A program made the translations under genes and the position numbers. DNA of 64,000 nt from positions 41,973 to 105,972 of the forward strand of contig DGRE01000032.1 of assembly GCA_002389905.1 (NCBI GenBank), read 5' to 3'. Below are positions 24,588 to 33,196 of the stretch, one piece after another; positions within the stretch are counted from its first letter, which is position 1, and every line of letters begins with the position of its first letter. The notes below the pieces were generated by a model. It ran no database searches. It was not told the DNA's origin and saw only the letters and a list, made by a program, of their open reading frames with translations. The DNA comes from Hungatella sp. UBA4396. Its GTDB lineage: Bacteria > Bacillota > Clostridia > Lachnospirales > Lachnospiraceae.

Positions 24588-26018
24588 TTATTTTCCGTAC
24601 ACCTCATTGATTCTGTCTTCATCCACTCCGAAGAAATAGGTTACCACGAAGCCGCCGGCATAAGCCACCAGCATGGAAATTATGTAGCCAAGCTGCTGTC
24701 CGGGCTGAACAATCAGAAGACCGAATAAACCGGATACTCCCTGGGATACGGTACCAATACGCATAAGGGCTGCAATGGCACCTCCGAATCCTGCACCGAC
24801 GCAGGCAGTGATAAAGGACCGGCCAAGAGGCAGGGTTACTGCATACATCATAGGTTCTCCGATTCCAAGAATGCCTACAGGAATGGAGTCACGGATATAT
24901 CTTTTCAGCTTTACATTCTTTGTTTTTACATACAATGCGATGCCTGCACCAACCTGGCCGCCGCCTGCCATCATAAGGATGGGAAGAAGGTAGTTAATGC
25001 CCTTTGTTGCGCCTGCAGGGTCATTTAATAAAGAGTGAATCGGAGTCAATGCCTGATGCAGTCCTACTGCTACCAGAGGAAGGAAGCCTGCGGATAAGAT
25101 GTATCCTCCCACAATGCCCATTTTTTCATATGCAAAGCTGAGAACTGCAAAAATTACTTTTGTCAGGGCTGCGCCAACAGGCTGGATTACCAGCAATGCG
25201 ATGATGCCGCCTATGATAAGAACCAAAAGAGGGCTGATAAAGGTATCAATTAAATCTGGCATATGCTTTCTGATGTTTTTTTCAAGAAACGCAAAAAACG
25301 CACCTGCAATGAGAGCAGCTAAAAGGCCGCCGGCCGCCGGATTAAATGCCGCATTGGTAATCGGGAGAAGAATGGGGGCGTCATTTATTTTGGTCAGCAG
25401 GGGCATAGCCGGGTTTGCAATGAACATGGCTCCTGCAATGGCTCCAAGAACTCCTGAACCGCCAAATTCTTTTGCCGCATTGAAGCCCACCAAAACAGGC
25501 AGAAAGGCAAACATGGCCCAGCCCATGGTTCGGATGCATTGATACCACCATACACCTAAAAGAGCTCCGTCAGTGGAAAAGTTAATGACATTACAGATAC
25601 CGTTGATCAGTCCGGCCGCAATAATACCGGGAAGCAGTGCCACGAAAATGTTGGAGATCTTCTTTAAAAATCTCTGCAGCGGCTTATCATATTTTGCTTT
25701 TTGAAGGTCCTTGTTTTCTTTTGCAACGGCATTGATATCCGGTTCCGGCCCGTTTTCAGCCTGGCCCTTTGCCAGTCCCGTAAGCTTGTAAAATTCGTCC
25801 AGAACCTTGTTTACTTTGCCCGGCCCGAAGACGATCTGAAGCGTATCGCTCTCCACCACTCCCAGAACACCTTCTACTTTTTTCACCGCCTCTATGTCAG
25901 CTTTGGATGTATCTCTTAAGCCGACACGAAGCCTTGTCATGCATGCGGCATTGGAGGTTATGTTGTCCTTTCCCCCAAGCAGCGTTAATAATTGTTCACT
26001 GATTTGTTTGTAATTCAT
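24588..26018 (-). CDS. murP: PTS MurNAc-type permease, EIIBC component
   Basis: A 476-residue PTS transporter of the glucose/sucrose superfamily. The EIIB domain is first, with the phospho-cysteine at residue 26 in NITSNAACMTRLRVGLRDTS. After a linker the EIIC domain has ~10 membrane segments and the substrate block ILGIGEPMMYAVTLPLG. The EIIA function is not encoded here and would come from a shared EIIA(Glc)-type protein. Uptake would give MurNAc-6P, or the 6-phosphorylated MurNAc-GlcNAc disaccharide for MupG. TATAAAGGAGGGCTATC precedes the ATG. Confidence 0.88.
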   Translation of the reverse strand: MNYKQISEQLLTLLGGKDNITSNAACMTRLRVGLRDTSKADIEAVKKVEGVLGVVESDTLQIVFGPGKVNKVLDEFYKLTGLAKGQAENGPEPDINAVAKENKDLQKAKYDKPLQRFLKKISNIFVALLPGIIAAGLINGICNVINFSTDGALLGVWWYQCIRTMGWAMFAFLPVLVGFNAAKEFGGSGVLGAIAGAMFIANPAMPLLTKINDAPILLPITNAAFNPAAGGLLAALIAGAFFAFLEKNIRKHMPDLIDTFISPLLVLIIGGIIALLVIQPVGAALTKVIFAVLSFAYEKMGIVGGYILSAGFLPLVAVGLHQALTPIHSLLNDPAGATKGINYLLPILMMAGGGQVGAGIALYVKTKNVKLKRYIRDSIPVGILGIGEPMMYAVTLPLGRSFITACVGAGFGGAIAALMRIGTVSQGVSGLFGLLIVQPGQQLGYIISMLVAYAGGFVVTYFFGVDEDRINEVYGK

Positions 26019-26051
26019 GATAGCCCTCCTTTATATTTAGATTTCGGTGGT

Positions 26052-26951
26052 TCAAAAGAATTTCAAAGCTTTCCGGATCTTTCCTCCGGCTTGTGACAGT
26101 TTTTGTCTCGCCTCATCAGGCCCGCAGCCTGATAAAACCATGATGACCGCAGTTTTGACATGGCCCTCTGCCTGGTTTAATGCTTCTTTGGCCTCTTCCC
26201 GGCTGCAGCCTGTGGCTGTCATCAGAATATTCTGTGACCTTACAACCAGCTTTTCATTGCTCTGCTTTACATCTACCATGAGGTTTTCATATGCCTTGCC
26301 GATTCCCACCATGCTTCCGGTGGAGATCATGTTGAGAATCATCTTTTGTGCGGTTCCTGCCTTTAACCGGGTGGAACCGGTCAGCACCTCAGGTCCGGTT
26401 ACAGGCTCAATAGCCAGCTTTGCTGTTTTTCCTATGTCAGACTCTTTGTTGCAGGCAATGGCTACCGTATGGCAGCCGGTTTGATTGGCATAGTCAAGCC
26501 CATGGATCACATAGGGGGTTCTGCCTGATGCAGCCAGGCCGATGACAATGTCTTTTGAGGTCAGGTTAATTGCCCTTAATTCTTCTTCACATAAGGTTTC
26601 GCTGTCCTCAGCACCTTCCACCGCTTCCACGAAGGCTTTTTCTCCTCCTGCAATTAAGCCTACCACCATTTCCCTGGGGACACCGAAGGTGGGCGGACAT
26701 TCCACTGCATCCAGAACACCCAGCCGCCCGGAGGTACCTGCTCCAATGTATATGATGCGGCCTCCCTCCCTCAGACTTTCTGTTGCCCATTCAATAGCTG
26801 TTCCCACCTGGGGAAGCACCTCTTTCACGGCTTTTACGGCATTTTCATCCTCTTGGTTCATAATGGAGGCAATTTCAAGGGGATTCATTTCATCCAGATT
26901 TATAGTATCCGGGTTGCGGGCTTCTGTTGTCAGAATTGACAAATCAATCAT
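26052..26951 (-). CDS. murQ: N-acetylmuramic acid 6-phosphate etherase
   Basis: A 299-residue etherase that splits the D-lactyl ether of MurNAc-6P to give GlcNAc-6P and D-lactate. It starts with TTEARNPDTINLDEM and has the SIS sugar-phosphate domain YIGAGTSGRLGVLDAVECPP, then VIGLAASGRTPYVIHGL and GSTRLKAGTAQKMILNMIST. Length is normal for MurQ. The start overlaps the murR stop by eight bases, so the two are translationally linked. Ends with a short helical tail containing a UBA-like segment (ATGCSREEAKEALNQAEGHV), usual for the family. Confidence 0.95.
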   Translation of the reverse strand: MIDLSILTTEARNPDTINLDEMNPLEIASIMNQEDENAVKAVKEVLPQVGTAIEWATESLREGGRIIYIGAGTSGRLGVLDAVECPPTFGVPREMVVGLIAGGEKAFVEAVEGAEDSETLCEEELRAINLTSKDIVIGLAASGRTPYVIHGLDYANQTGCHTVAIACNKESDIGKTAKLAIEPVTGPEVLTGSTRLKAGTAQKMILNMISTGSMVGIGKAYENLMVDVKQSNEKLVVRSQNILMTATGCSREEAKEALNQAEGHVKTAVIMVLSGCGPDEARQKLSQAGGKIRKALKFF

Positions 26952-27801
26952 GTTCTTTTTTTCCTTTCTTCTGTATTTGGTTTTTTGAAAACTGATTCAT
27001 ACAGGACTCATAATTTCTATTTACATAAGCCGTAAAAAGGATATCTATTACATTGAGTTGGGAGATGCGGGAGGACATGGCACCGCTGCGGTATATCAGC
27101 TCTGTTGCCGCTACAGGAAGGACAAAATCAGCTTCTTCCGCCAGCTGGGATTCCACAGCTCTGGTTATGGCGATCACCTTTGCCCCATTTCCTTTTGCTT
27201 CTTTTACACATTGAAGGACCTCTTCTGTAAGACCGGAATAGCTGATGGCAATGGCCAGGTCATTTTTTCTTAAGTTCCTGGCGGCCAATAGCTGTGTGTG
27301 CCAGTCATCGCAGACATTGCAGATGACATCCGCCCTAAGAAGCTTTAAGTACAAGTCTCTTGCCGCTAAAAGGGAGGTTCCCAGGCCGAATAAGGTGATG
27401 GTCCTGCAGCTTTCCAGAAGCTTTACGCATTCTGCCACAACCTTTGGTTCAATGAGTTTCTGAGTGGTTTCCAGGGATTCAATGTTTTTCCTGGTGACTT
27501 TATAAATAATGTCTTCCATGGAATCTTCCCGTGTGATTTTCTCAAAAGCAATTTCCCTGCTTTCCCGGAATAAGGCGACTTCATAGGCTAAGGTATTCTG
27601 GAAGTCTTTATAGCCCTTGCAGCCCAGCTTTTTACAAAGCCTTACCACCGTTGCCGGGGAAGTATAGGTTTCCTTAGCAATTTCCTTAATGCTTTTTCGG
27701 AGAACCGATTCAGGGTTTTTATGAAGCCTTTTTATCAGCTCTTTTTCCGCCTCTCCGGCATCTTGCATATAACTGTCTATCCTTACAAGTAAACCTTTCA
27801 T
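26944..27801 (-). CDS. murR: RpiR/MurR-family regulator of the MurNAc operon
   Basis: A 285-residue regulator with an N-terminal HTH-6 domain (SIKEIAKETYTSPATVVRLC) and a C-terminal SIS domain (SCRTITLFGLGTSLLAARDL; IAISYSGLTEEVLQCVKEAK), which senses sugar phosphates such as MurNAc-6P. It heads the murR-murQ-murP-mupG operon, so it is probably a self-regulated repressor. The start at 27801 (MKGLLVRIDSYM) is preceded by GAGAGGAGAAG; the longer frame to 27843 has no site. An inverted repeat at 27842-27863 lies just upstream. Confidence 0.88.
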   Translation of the reverse strand: MKGLLVRIDSYMQDAGEAEKELIKRLHKNPESVLRKSIKEIAKETYTSPATVVRLCKKLGCKGYKDFQNTLAYEVALFRESREIAFEKITREDSMEDIIYKVTRKNIESLETTQKLIEPKVVAECVKLLESCRTITLFGLGTSLLAARDLYLKLLRADVICNVCDDWHTQLLAARNLRKNDLAIAISYSGLTEEVLQCVKEAKGNGAKVIAITRAVESQLAEEADFVLPVAATELIYRSGAMSSRISQLNVIDILFTAYVNRNYESCMNQFSKNQIQKKGKKEHD

Positions 27802-27841
27802 GTATTTCTTCTCCTCTCTGTAAAGCCGGAAGAAATGTTGC

Positions 27842-27863
27842 ATAATATTTTACTTAATATTAT
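27842..27863. promoter_or_regulatory. Inverted repeat upstream of murR, candidate operator
   Basis: ATAATATT-TTACTT-AATATTAT is a perfect 8-bp inverted repeat with a 6-base spacer, placed 40 bases upstream of the murR start between murR and the rph stop. It fits the size of an RpiR/MurR operator and would overlap a promoter -10. Confidence 0.55.
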
Positions 27864-27918
27864 TCTAGCCTTGTTGCACTATTTTTTCAATATGTCCAAA
27901 GATTTATGAAACTTATTT

Positions 27919-30399
27919 TCATTCCTTGATGCATTTTACATACCCCATGTCGCCGTTTACCCGAATCAGATCCCCGTCTTTGATGAGTTTTGTAGCATCC
28001 GATACACCTACAACAGCAGGTAAGCCGTATTCCCGGGTAATAACCGCACCATGAGTAGCCATTCCGCCCACTTCCGTAACAAGCCCGCCGATGGATATAA
28101 ATGCAGGAGTCCAGCTTGGATCGGTAAATTTTGTTACAAGAATATCGCCTTTTTCTATTTTTCCGGCTTCTTTTATGTCAAGAATCACCCGTGCGCGGCC
28201 TTGTGCCACACCGCTGGATACGGCAAGTCCGGGCAGCGCTCCTTTGGGAACATCCCGCTTATATTCCCCTTCCACAACCTCTCCGTCGGAGAAGATCAGG
28301 CGCGGAGGAGTCAGGGAGGCATACTTTTCATAATCCTTCTTCAGCCCATCAATTTTTTTATAATTAGGTTCGTATTCCCCGGCCAGCAGGCGGGACAGCT
28401 CCGTAAGGCGCAGATAGAAGATATCTTCCATACATCTCAGCCGTCCTGCAAGGACAAGTTGTTCGCATTCCCGCATAATGGCCTGCTTATACTCCCAATA
28501 CCGTTTCATCCAGTAATATTTGGGTGATTCCCGCAGACCTGAAAAATTGCGGAAAAAGGATAGCTGCTTTGCCAGTTTCTTTGCCTTTTTTATGCCCCAT
28601 TTTTTTCTGGCAGCAGAAATAAGAGACTTGACCGCCTCATCGCTTTCCTGCTTTCCCTCCAAAAATTTTTGCTCGGCATGACCTTTTGGAAGCTTTATGT
28701 CAGCCAGCACAGTAGGGATAATTTTAGCCGGTTCCTCGGAAAACCGTGGTTTTGCAATGTCAATTTCTCCGGGGCAGCGCATTCCGTACCTGGAGAAAAA
28801 TGCTTCAAAGGCTTTTGCAGTTTCTGCTTCGCCTTGTTTTTCCCTCAATTGGCCCAGGCTGAATAAATCTCCTGCTGTTTCCAGATAGTTCACAACCTCA
28901 GGAAAGTCCCTGGCTGAGTCGGCTATGCGGCTGACGTAAAATCCCATTTCTGAGGTGATGTTGTTCTTTATGGATTTTGACACATCAGCGCTAATATGGT
29001 CACGTCCAAGCAGTTCTTTTCCTGCTTTGTCAATGGATTTTGTCAGAAAGAAGGCAATCATAAGCGGTCCCATGCCTTCCGGGTCAAACAGGCTTTTCAT
29101 TAAATGATCCGTGTCCTCGATAATATAGTCAATCACTGCCTTGCCGGTCAGTTTTGAAAGATCATTTCTTACCTTATCAATTTTTGCTTCCATGCGACGG
29201 TTGTAGCCGTCAATAATGGCCGGATCATTTTTCCGATATATTTTAAGTCCTCCCAGAATGCTTTTTCCAACGTCTCTGGGTATGGCAAAGTCACTTTTCT
29301 GCCCCTTGGGAATGGACTTGATATAATCTTTTCTGGATAAGACCTGATTGAATGCACTGTCCATCAGTTCATCGGAATTGGACAGCTTTTGGCGCACCAG
29401 CGCCTTACCTACGGGACTGTTCAGATTATGGGTGATCTCCATGTAAGGCCTGCCCCCAATTTCCGTAATCTTCACAGTTTTTGACATTAGTTTCCAAAAG
29501 GATATGCCAAGAGGCAGCATGGTGTCGGTCATCATCTGCAGATGGCCCACGGAGATGAAACAGCGTTTGAATCCATCGGGGGAGAGAGGGCAGGGAAATA
29601 ATGTGGTGATTGGCCGGGATTGAACAATATAAAATTGTCTGCCGTCAAAACACCATTCAATATCCTGGGGACAGCCGTATTCACGTTCAATCTCTTTCCC
29701 AATGTTTATAAGACTGGTTAACTGGGCTTTGGCCAGGAAGGGAGTACCGCCGCTCTTCTGCCTTATGCTGCCCCGGAAGGTCCACGTAACAGGTGTTTTA
29801 TGCCCGGATACCAAATCTTCACCCAGGCCCTCCACCGCTTCAATGGCCATGGTAAAACGGTCCGAGGTCATTGGATCGGCGGTGAACATAACACCTGCGG
29901 CTTTTGCCTCCACCATCTTCTGGACAACTACCGCCATTTGGATTTCACTTTCATCAAACTTGTTTTTTGAGCGGTAGGAAACTGCCCGGTCATTATACAA
30001 AGACGCAAAACAGCCGGTCACCGCTTTTATTACGGCTTCCAGACCGGAAACGTTTAAATAGGTGTCCTGCTGACCCGCAAAGGAAGCGTCGGGCAGATCC
30101 TCTGCTGTGGCAGATGAACGGACGGCAACGGACACCTGGTCCCCCATGTCAATATATGCGGATTCAATCAGCTTTTCTGCCTCCGCAGGCAAAGTCATGC
30201 CGGCTATGGCTGCTTTTATATTACCCTGAGCCTCATCCACCACAGGGGAAATATATTTTTTAAAGAATTCTGTTGTGATGATAAAGCCCTGAGGCACGTT
30301 TGCCTGGGGCAGCCGGGAGAGTCTGGAAAGGCTTGCACCTTTGCCTCCTGACAAGTTGAGAGAAGCTGCTTCCTTATGGTTGATTTTCAGTATAAACAT
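27919..30399 (-). CDS. rph: PEP-utilising-type phosphotransferase, rifampin phosphotransferase (Rph) family
   Basis: A ~826-residue protein with the three-part Rph architecture. The ATP-binding half is at the N-terminus (GGKGASLSRLSRLPQANVPQ; SVAVRSSATAEDLPDASFAG; PMTSDRFTMAIEAVEGLGED). A long middle domain includes HLQMMTDTMLPLGISFWKL. A C-terminal swivelling domain has the catalytic histidine near residue 783 in GMATHGAVITREYGLPAVVG. Rph moves the beta-phosphate of ATP to the ansa hydroxyl of rifampin. Family length is ~865, so this is a little short. A PEP-synthase-like role is the alternative. The start lies within the end of tetR, so the two form a self-regulated pair. Confidence 0.75.
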   Translation of the reverse strand: MFILKINHKEAASLNLSGGKGASLSRLSRLPQANVPQGFIITTEFFKKYISPVVDEAQGNIKAAIAGMTLPAEAEKLIESAYIDMGDQVSVAVRSSATAEDLPDASFAGQQDTYLNVSGLEAVIKAVTGCFASLYNDRAVSYRSKNKFDESEIQMAVVVQKMVEAKAAGVMFTADPMTSDRFTMAIEAVEGLGEDLVSGHKTPVTWTFRGSIRQKSGGTPFLAKAQLTSLINIGKEIEREYGCPQDIEWCFDGRQFYIVQSRPITTLFPCPLSPDGFKRCFISVGHLQMMTDTMLPLGISFWKLMSKTVKITEIGGRPYMEITHNLNSPVGKALVRQKLSNSDELMDSAFNQVLSRKDYIKSIPKGQKSDFAIPRDVGKSILGGLKIYRKNDPAIIDGYNRRMEAKIDKVRNDLSKLTGKAVIDYIIEDTDHLMKSLFDPEGMGPLMIAFFLTKSIDKAGKELLGRDHISADVSKSIKNNITSEMGFYVSRIADSARDFPEVVNYLETAGDLFSLGQLREKQGEAETAKAFEAFFSRYGMRCPGEIDIAKPRFSEEPAKIIPTVLADIKLPKGHAEQKFLEGKQESDEAVKSLISAARKKWGIKKAKKLAKQLSFFRNFSGLRESPKYYWMKRYWEYKQAIMRECEQLVLAGRLRCMEDIFYLRLTELSRLLAGEYEPNYKKIDGLKKDYEKYASLTPPRLIFSDGEVVEGEYKRDVPKGALPGLAVSSGVAQGRARVILDIKEAGKIEKGDILVTKFTDPSWTPAFISIGGLVTEVGGMATHGAVITREYGLPAVVGVSDATKLIKDGDLIRVNGDMGYVKCIKE

Positions 30400-31010
30400 C
30401 ACAGATATTCCTCCTTATATAAGTTGTTTTTCAGCATATACATAATTTTTTCCAGTTCTTCAGCAACTGTACTGTAATCACATTGCCCGGTACAGGCTTC
30501 ATGGGCATATCCCTCTGCTAAAAGGAATATGGTGCGCAAGATCATGTCAATATCCACATCTTTTTTAAATTTTTTCCTGTCACCTTCTCTTATCACCAGG
30601 TTATTGGAGAACCTTTGTGCATCTGGTGTGATTGTTCCTGCAATATCCCTGACCGCAGGATCGGTTTCCGTAAGCATGCTGATGATAAAGATCAATATAT
30701 GGGGACACCTTTCCAGTATGCCCATTTTTACTTTGGAAGCTGCAATGATACGTTCAAAGAAATCGTCACATGCTTTAATCTCATTAGACATGTAACCCTC
30801 AAGCATCACATTTTTCACATATTCCGACAGATATAAATACAGGTCTTTCTTTGTTCCAAAATAGTGGAACAGCATGGGCTTGGACACTCCGCTGTCCTGA
30901 GCGATGTCGTTCATGGATGCTTTTTTATACCCATGCTTGCCAAAACACTTTAAGGCTGCTTCAATAATGGGCTGCTGCTTTTCTTCTGTAAGTTCTTTAA
31001 ATTTTTCCAT
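30399..31010 (-). CDS. TetR-family regulator of the rph gene
   Basis: A 203-residue TetR-type regulator. The N-terminal HTH is AALKCFGKHGYKKASMNDIA then SGVSKPMLFHYFGTKKDLYLYL. The rest is a helical ligand-binding domain. The stop overlaps the start of the next gene, and the ribosome binding site of rph is inside its last codons. Two mirror-image operators flank its promoter, so it is likely a repressor of its own two-gene operon. A drug-like inducer would be logical if the partner is Rph (inference). Confidence 0.9.
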   Translation of the reverse strand: MEKFKELTEEKQQPIIEAALKCFGKHGYKKASMNDIAQDSGVSKPMLFHYFGTKKDLYLYLSEYVKNVMLEGYMSNEIKACDDFFERIIAASKVKMGILERCPHILIFIISMLTETDPAVRDIAGTITPDAQRFSNNLVIREGDRKKFKKDVDIDMILRTIFLLAEGYAHEACTGQCDYSTVAEELEKIMYMLKNNLYKEEYL

Positions 31011-31032
31011 ATATTCCCTTTCTAAAATAATG

Positions 31033-31091
31033 TTATTGACCGATTCGGTTTATGGCGTAAGTATAACACGATAAACCGAATCGGTCAATAA
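31033..31091 (-). promoter_or_regulatory. tetR-rph promoter clamped by two mirror-image TetR operators
   Basis: The minus strand reads TTGACC, 17 bases, TATACT (-35 at 31083-31088, -10 at 31060-31065). A 21-base arm at 31033-31053 and its perfect reverse complement at 31071-31091 flank it. Each arm has its own near-palindrome ACCGA-N-TCGGT. One operator overlaps the -35, the other lies just downstream of the start site. Confidence 0.9.
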
Positions 31092-31092
31092 A

Positions 31093-31136
31093 AAAGAGAC
31101 ATGTAAAATGCTTCCAGGCATTTTACATGTCTCTTT
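31093..31136 (-). terminator. Terminator of the V-ATPase operon
   Basis: AAAGAGACATGTAAAATGC and GCATTTTACATGTCTCTTT form a perfect 19-bp stem with a 6-base loop, ending 10 bases past the ntpD stop. On the minus strand it is followed by TTTTTT. Confidence 0.93.
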
Positions 31137-31146
31137 CTATGGCCGC

Positions 31147-31767
31147 TTAAATCTTATTTTTATTTCTTTTAATCACCTTAAGCCTTGTAAACTCCTCCCG
31201 GTCTTTTTCCTCTAAAGAGTTGTTGATATTCCTTGTAAGGGCTTCATACCGGGGAATGGTGATGTTCTTTAATGCATTGGCCCGCTTCTGGGTCTTTTTA
31301 ATGCTGTTTGCCAGACGGTAAGCGGAGTTTTCCACAGTGGAAAGCCTGACAGTCAGCTTTTTCACCTTTTCAAACTGCTCTCTGGCCTCATCTAAGGATG
31401 CTCTGGTGCTGTAATAGGCATAGGTCAGGTTCAAAGGCATTTCCCCGTACTCAGCCAGAGGGATTTCCGTCCCCATAATGCTGCGGGTCTTGATCTTCAC
31501 CGTATGGTCCACAGGAACAGCCATGGCAATGTCCTGGACGTAGTCGATGCCCAGCTCAATATTGGCCCGCTGCAGAGCCTTGTAAGCGGAGGTGAAGGTC
31601 ACGTCGATTTCCGACTGAATGTCCTTGGCCTCTTCAATTAAGCCCATTAGCTCCTTGATCAGAATGTTCCGCTTTTTATCCATCAGCTGGTATCCCTGGC
31701 TGGCTAAGGCCAGGGAGTTTTTTGCAAGGATTAAATTTCCCTTAGTGGGAAATGAATTAGGATTCAT
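31147..31767 (-). CDS. ntpD: V-type ATPase subunit D
   Basis: A 206-residue central-stalk subunit D of the V1 (A1) part. It begins MNPNSFPTKGNLILAKNSLA, has the long helical hairpin typical of the family (about residues 5-70 and 125-200), and ends with a lysine-rich tail. Subunit D rotates inside the A3B3 ring and is the counterpart of F-type gamma. It is the last gene of the operon, 11 bases after ntpB, with a strong terminator 10 bases beyond its stop. Length is the usual ~205-215. Confidence 0.93.
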   Translation of the reverse strand: MNPNSFPTKGNLILAKNSLALASQGYQLMDKKRNILIKELMGLIEEAKDIQSEIDVTFTSAYKALQRANIELGIDYVQDIAMAVPVDHTVKIKTRSIMGTEIPLAEYGEMPLNLTYAYYSTRASLDEAREQFEKVKKLTVRLSTVENSAYRLANSIKKTQKRANALKNITIPRYEALTRNINNSLEEKDREEFTRLKVIKRNKNKI

Positions 31768-31778
31768 AAATACCCCTC

Positions 31779-33182
31779 CTATTCTTCCTTATGGTCCGGG
31801 TCAGTTGGCTTATAATACTGGTCTAAGACCTTGGTGTCGATACGGTCCAGCTCTCCTTTTGGAAGAAGCCCTAAAAGCTCCCAGCCAATGGAAAGAGTTT
31901 CTATAATATTCCGGTTCACGTGGTTTCCCTGGCCTACAAAGCGGTCCTCAAATTCTCTGCCGAAAACCAGATACTTTTTATCAAGGGGAGACAGTTCATC
32001 CTCACCGATAACCGAAGCCAGAGCTCTGGCATCCCCCACCTTGGCATAGCAGGAGAAAAGCTGGTTTGCCACGCCCTGATGGTCAGCCCTTGTAAAGCCT
32101 TCTCCAATGCCATCCTTCATCAGACGGCTTAAGGAAGGAAGCACATTGATGGGCGGATAAACGGACTGTCCGTGAAGGCTCCGGTCCAGAACGATCTGGC
32201 CTTCCGTAATGTATCCCGTAAGGTCCGGGATGGGGTGGGTGATATCGTCATTTGGCATGGTCAGAATGGGAATCTGGGTCACAGAGCCATGCTTGCCCTT
32301 TACAATTCCGGCTCTCTCATAGATAGAAGCCAGGTCGCTGTACAAATATCCCGGATAGCCCTTTCTGGAGGGAATCTCTCCCTTGGAAGAGGAAACTTCA
32401 CGGAGGGCTTCCGCATAGGCCGTCATATCCGTTAAAATGACCAGGATGTGCATCCCTTTTTCAAAGGCCAGATACTCTGCCAGAGTCAGGGCCACCTTTG
32501 GGGTGATCAGCCTTTCCACAACAGGGTCATTTGCCAGGTTGATGAAGGTAGCCACATGATCGGAAACGCCGCTTTCCTCAAAGGTACGGCGGAAGAACTC
32601 TGCCACATCGTACTTCACTCCCATGGCGGCAAATACAACGGCAAACTTTTCGCCGGATTCCCCATCATCTCCAAGAGAAGCCTGCTGTACGATCTGAGCC
32701 GCCAGCTCGTCATGAGGAAGGCCGTTTCCTGAGAAAATGGGAAGCTTCTGCCCCCGGATCAGGGTCATAAGTCCGTCAATGGCCGAAACTCCGGTTCTGA
32801 TATAATCCCTGGGATATTCCCGGGTCACCGGATTTAATGGTTTTCCGTTGACATCCAGCCTGAGGCTGGAATTGATATCCCCTAACCCGTCAATAGGCTC
32901 TCCGATGCCGTTAAAGGTCCGTCCCAGCATATCCTCTGATACAGCCAGCTCCATAGGGCGGCCTGTCAGCCGGGTGTGGACATTTCTTAAAGCCAGGCCG
33001 TCAGTTCCTTCAAATACCTGAATAATGGCTTTATTTTCATAAACTTCAATGATGCGTCCCAGCTTTTTCGTCTTCCTGTCCACGGTCATTTCCACGATCT
33101 CATCAAAAGAAGCATTCTGGACGCCTTCTAAAACCACCATGGGTCCGTTGATTGCGCTTAATCCTAAATATTCGATTGCCAT
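31779..33182 (-). CDS. ntpB: V-type ATPase subunit B
   Basis: A 467-residue non-catalytic subunit. It begins MAIEYLGLSAINGPMVVLEG and has family blocks GRTFNGIGEPIDGLGDI, IRTGVSAIDGLMTLIRGQKL, PIFSGNGLPHDELAAQI and TRADHQGVANQLF. The P-loop GxxxxGK(T/S) of subunit A is not present (SGNGLPHD instead), as expected for B. It alternates with NtpA in the catalytic hexamer. It follows ntpA by 14 bases and precedes ntpD by 11. Confidence 0.95.
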   Translation of the reverse strand: MAIEYLGLSAINGPMVVLEGVQNASFDEIVEMTVDRKTKKLGRIIEVYENKAIIQVFEGTDGLALRNVHTRLTGRPMELAVSEDMLGRTFNGIGEPIDGLGDINSSLRLDVNGKPLNPVTREYPRDYIRTGVSAIDGLMTLIRGQKLPIFSGNGLPHDELAAQIVQQASLGDDGESGEKFAVVFAAMGVKYDVAEFFRRTFEESGVSDHVATFINLANDPVVERLITPKVALTLAEYLAFEKGMHILVILTDMTAYAEALREVSSSKGEIPSRKGYPGYLYSDLASIYERAGIVKGKHGSVTQIPILTMPNDDITHPIPDLTGYITEGQIVLDRSLHGQSVYPPINVLPSLSRLMKDGIGEGFTRADHQGVANQLFSCYAKVGDARALASVIGEDELSPLDKKYLVFGREFEDRFVGQGNHVNRNIIETLSIGWELLGLLPKGELDRIDTKVLDQYYKPTDPDHKEE

Positions 33183-33196
33183 AGTCTGCCTCCTTC

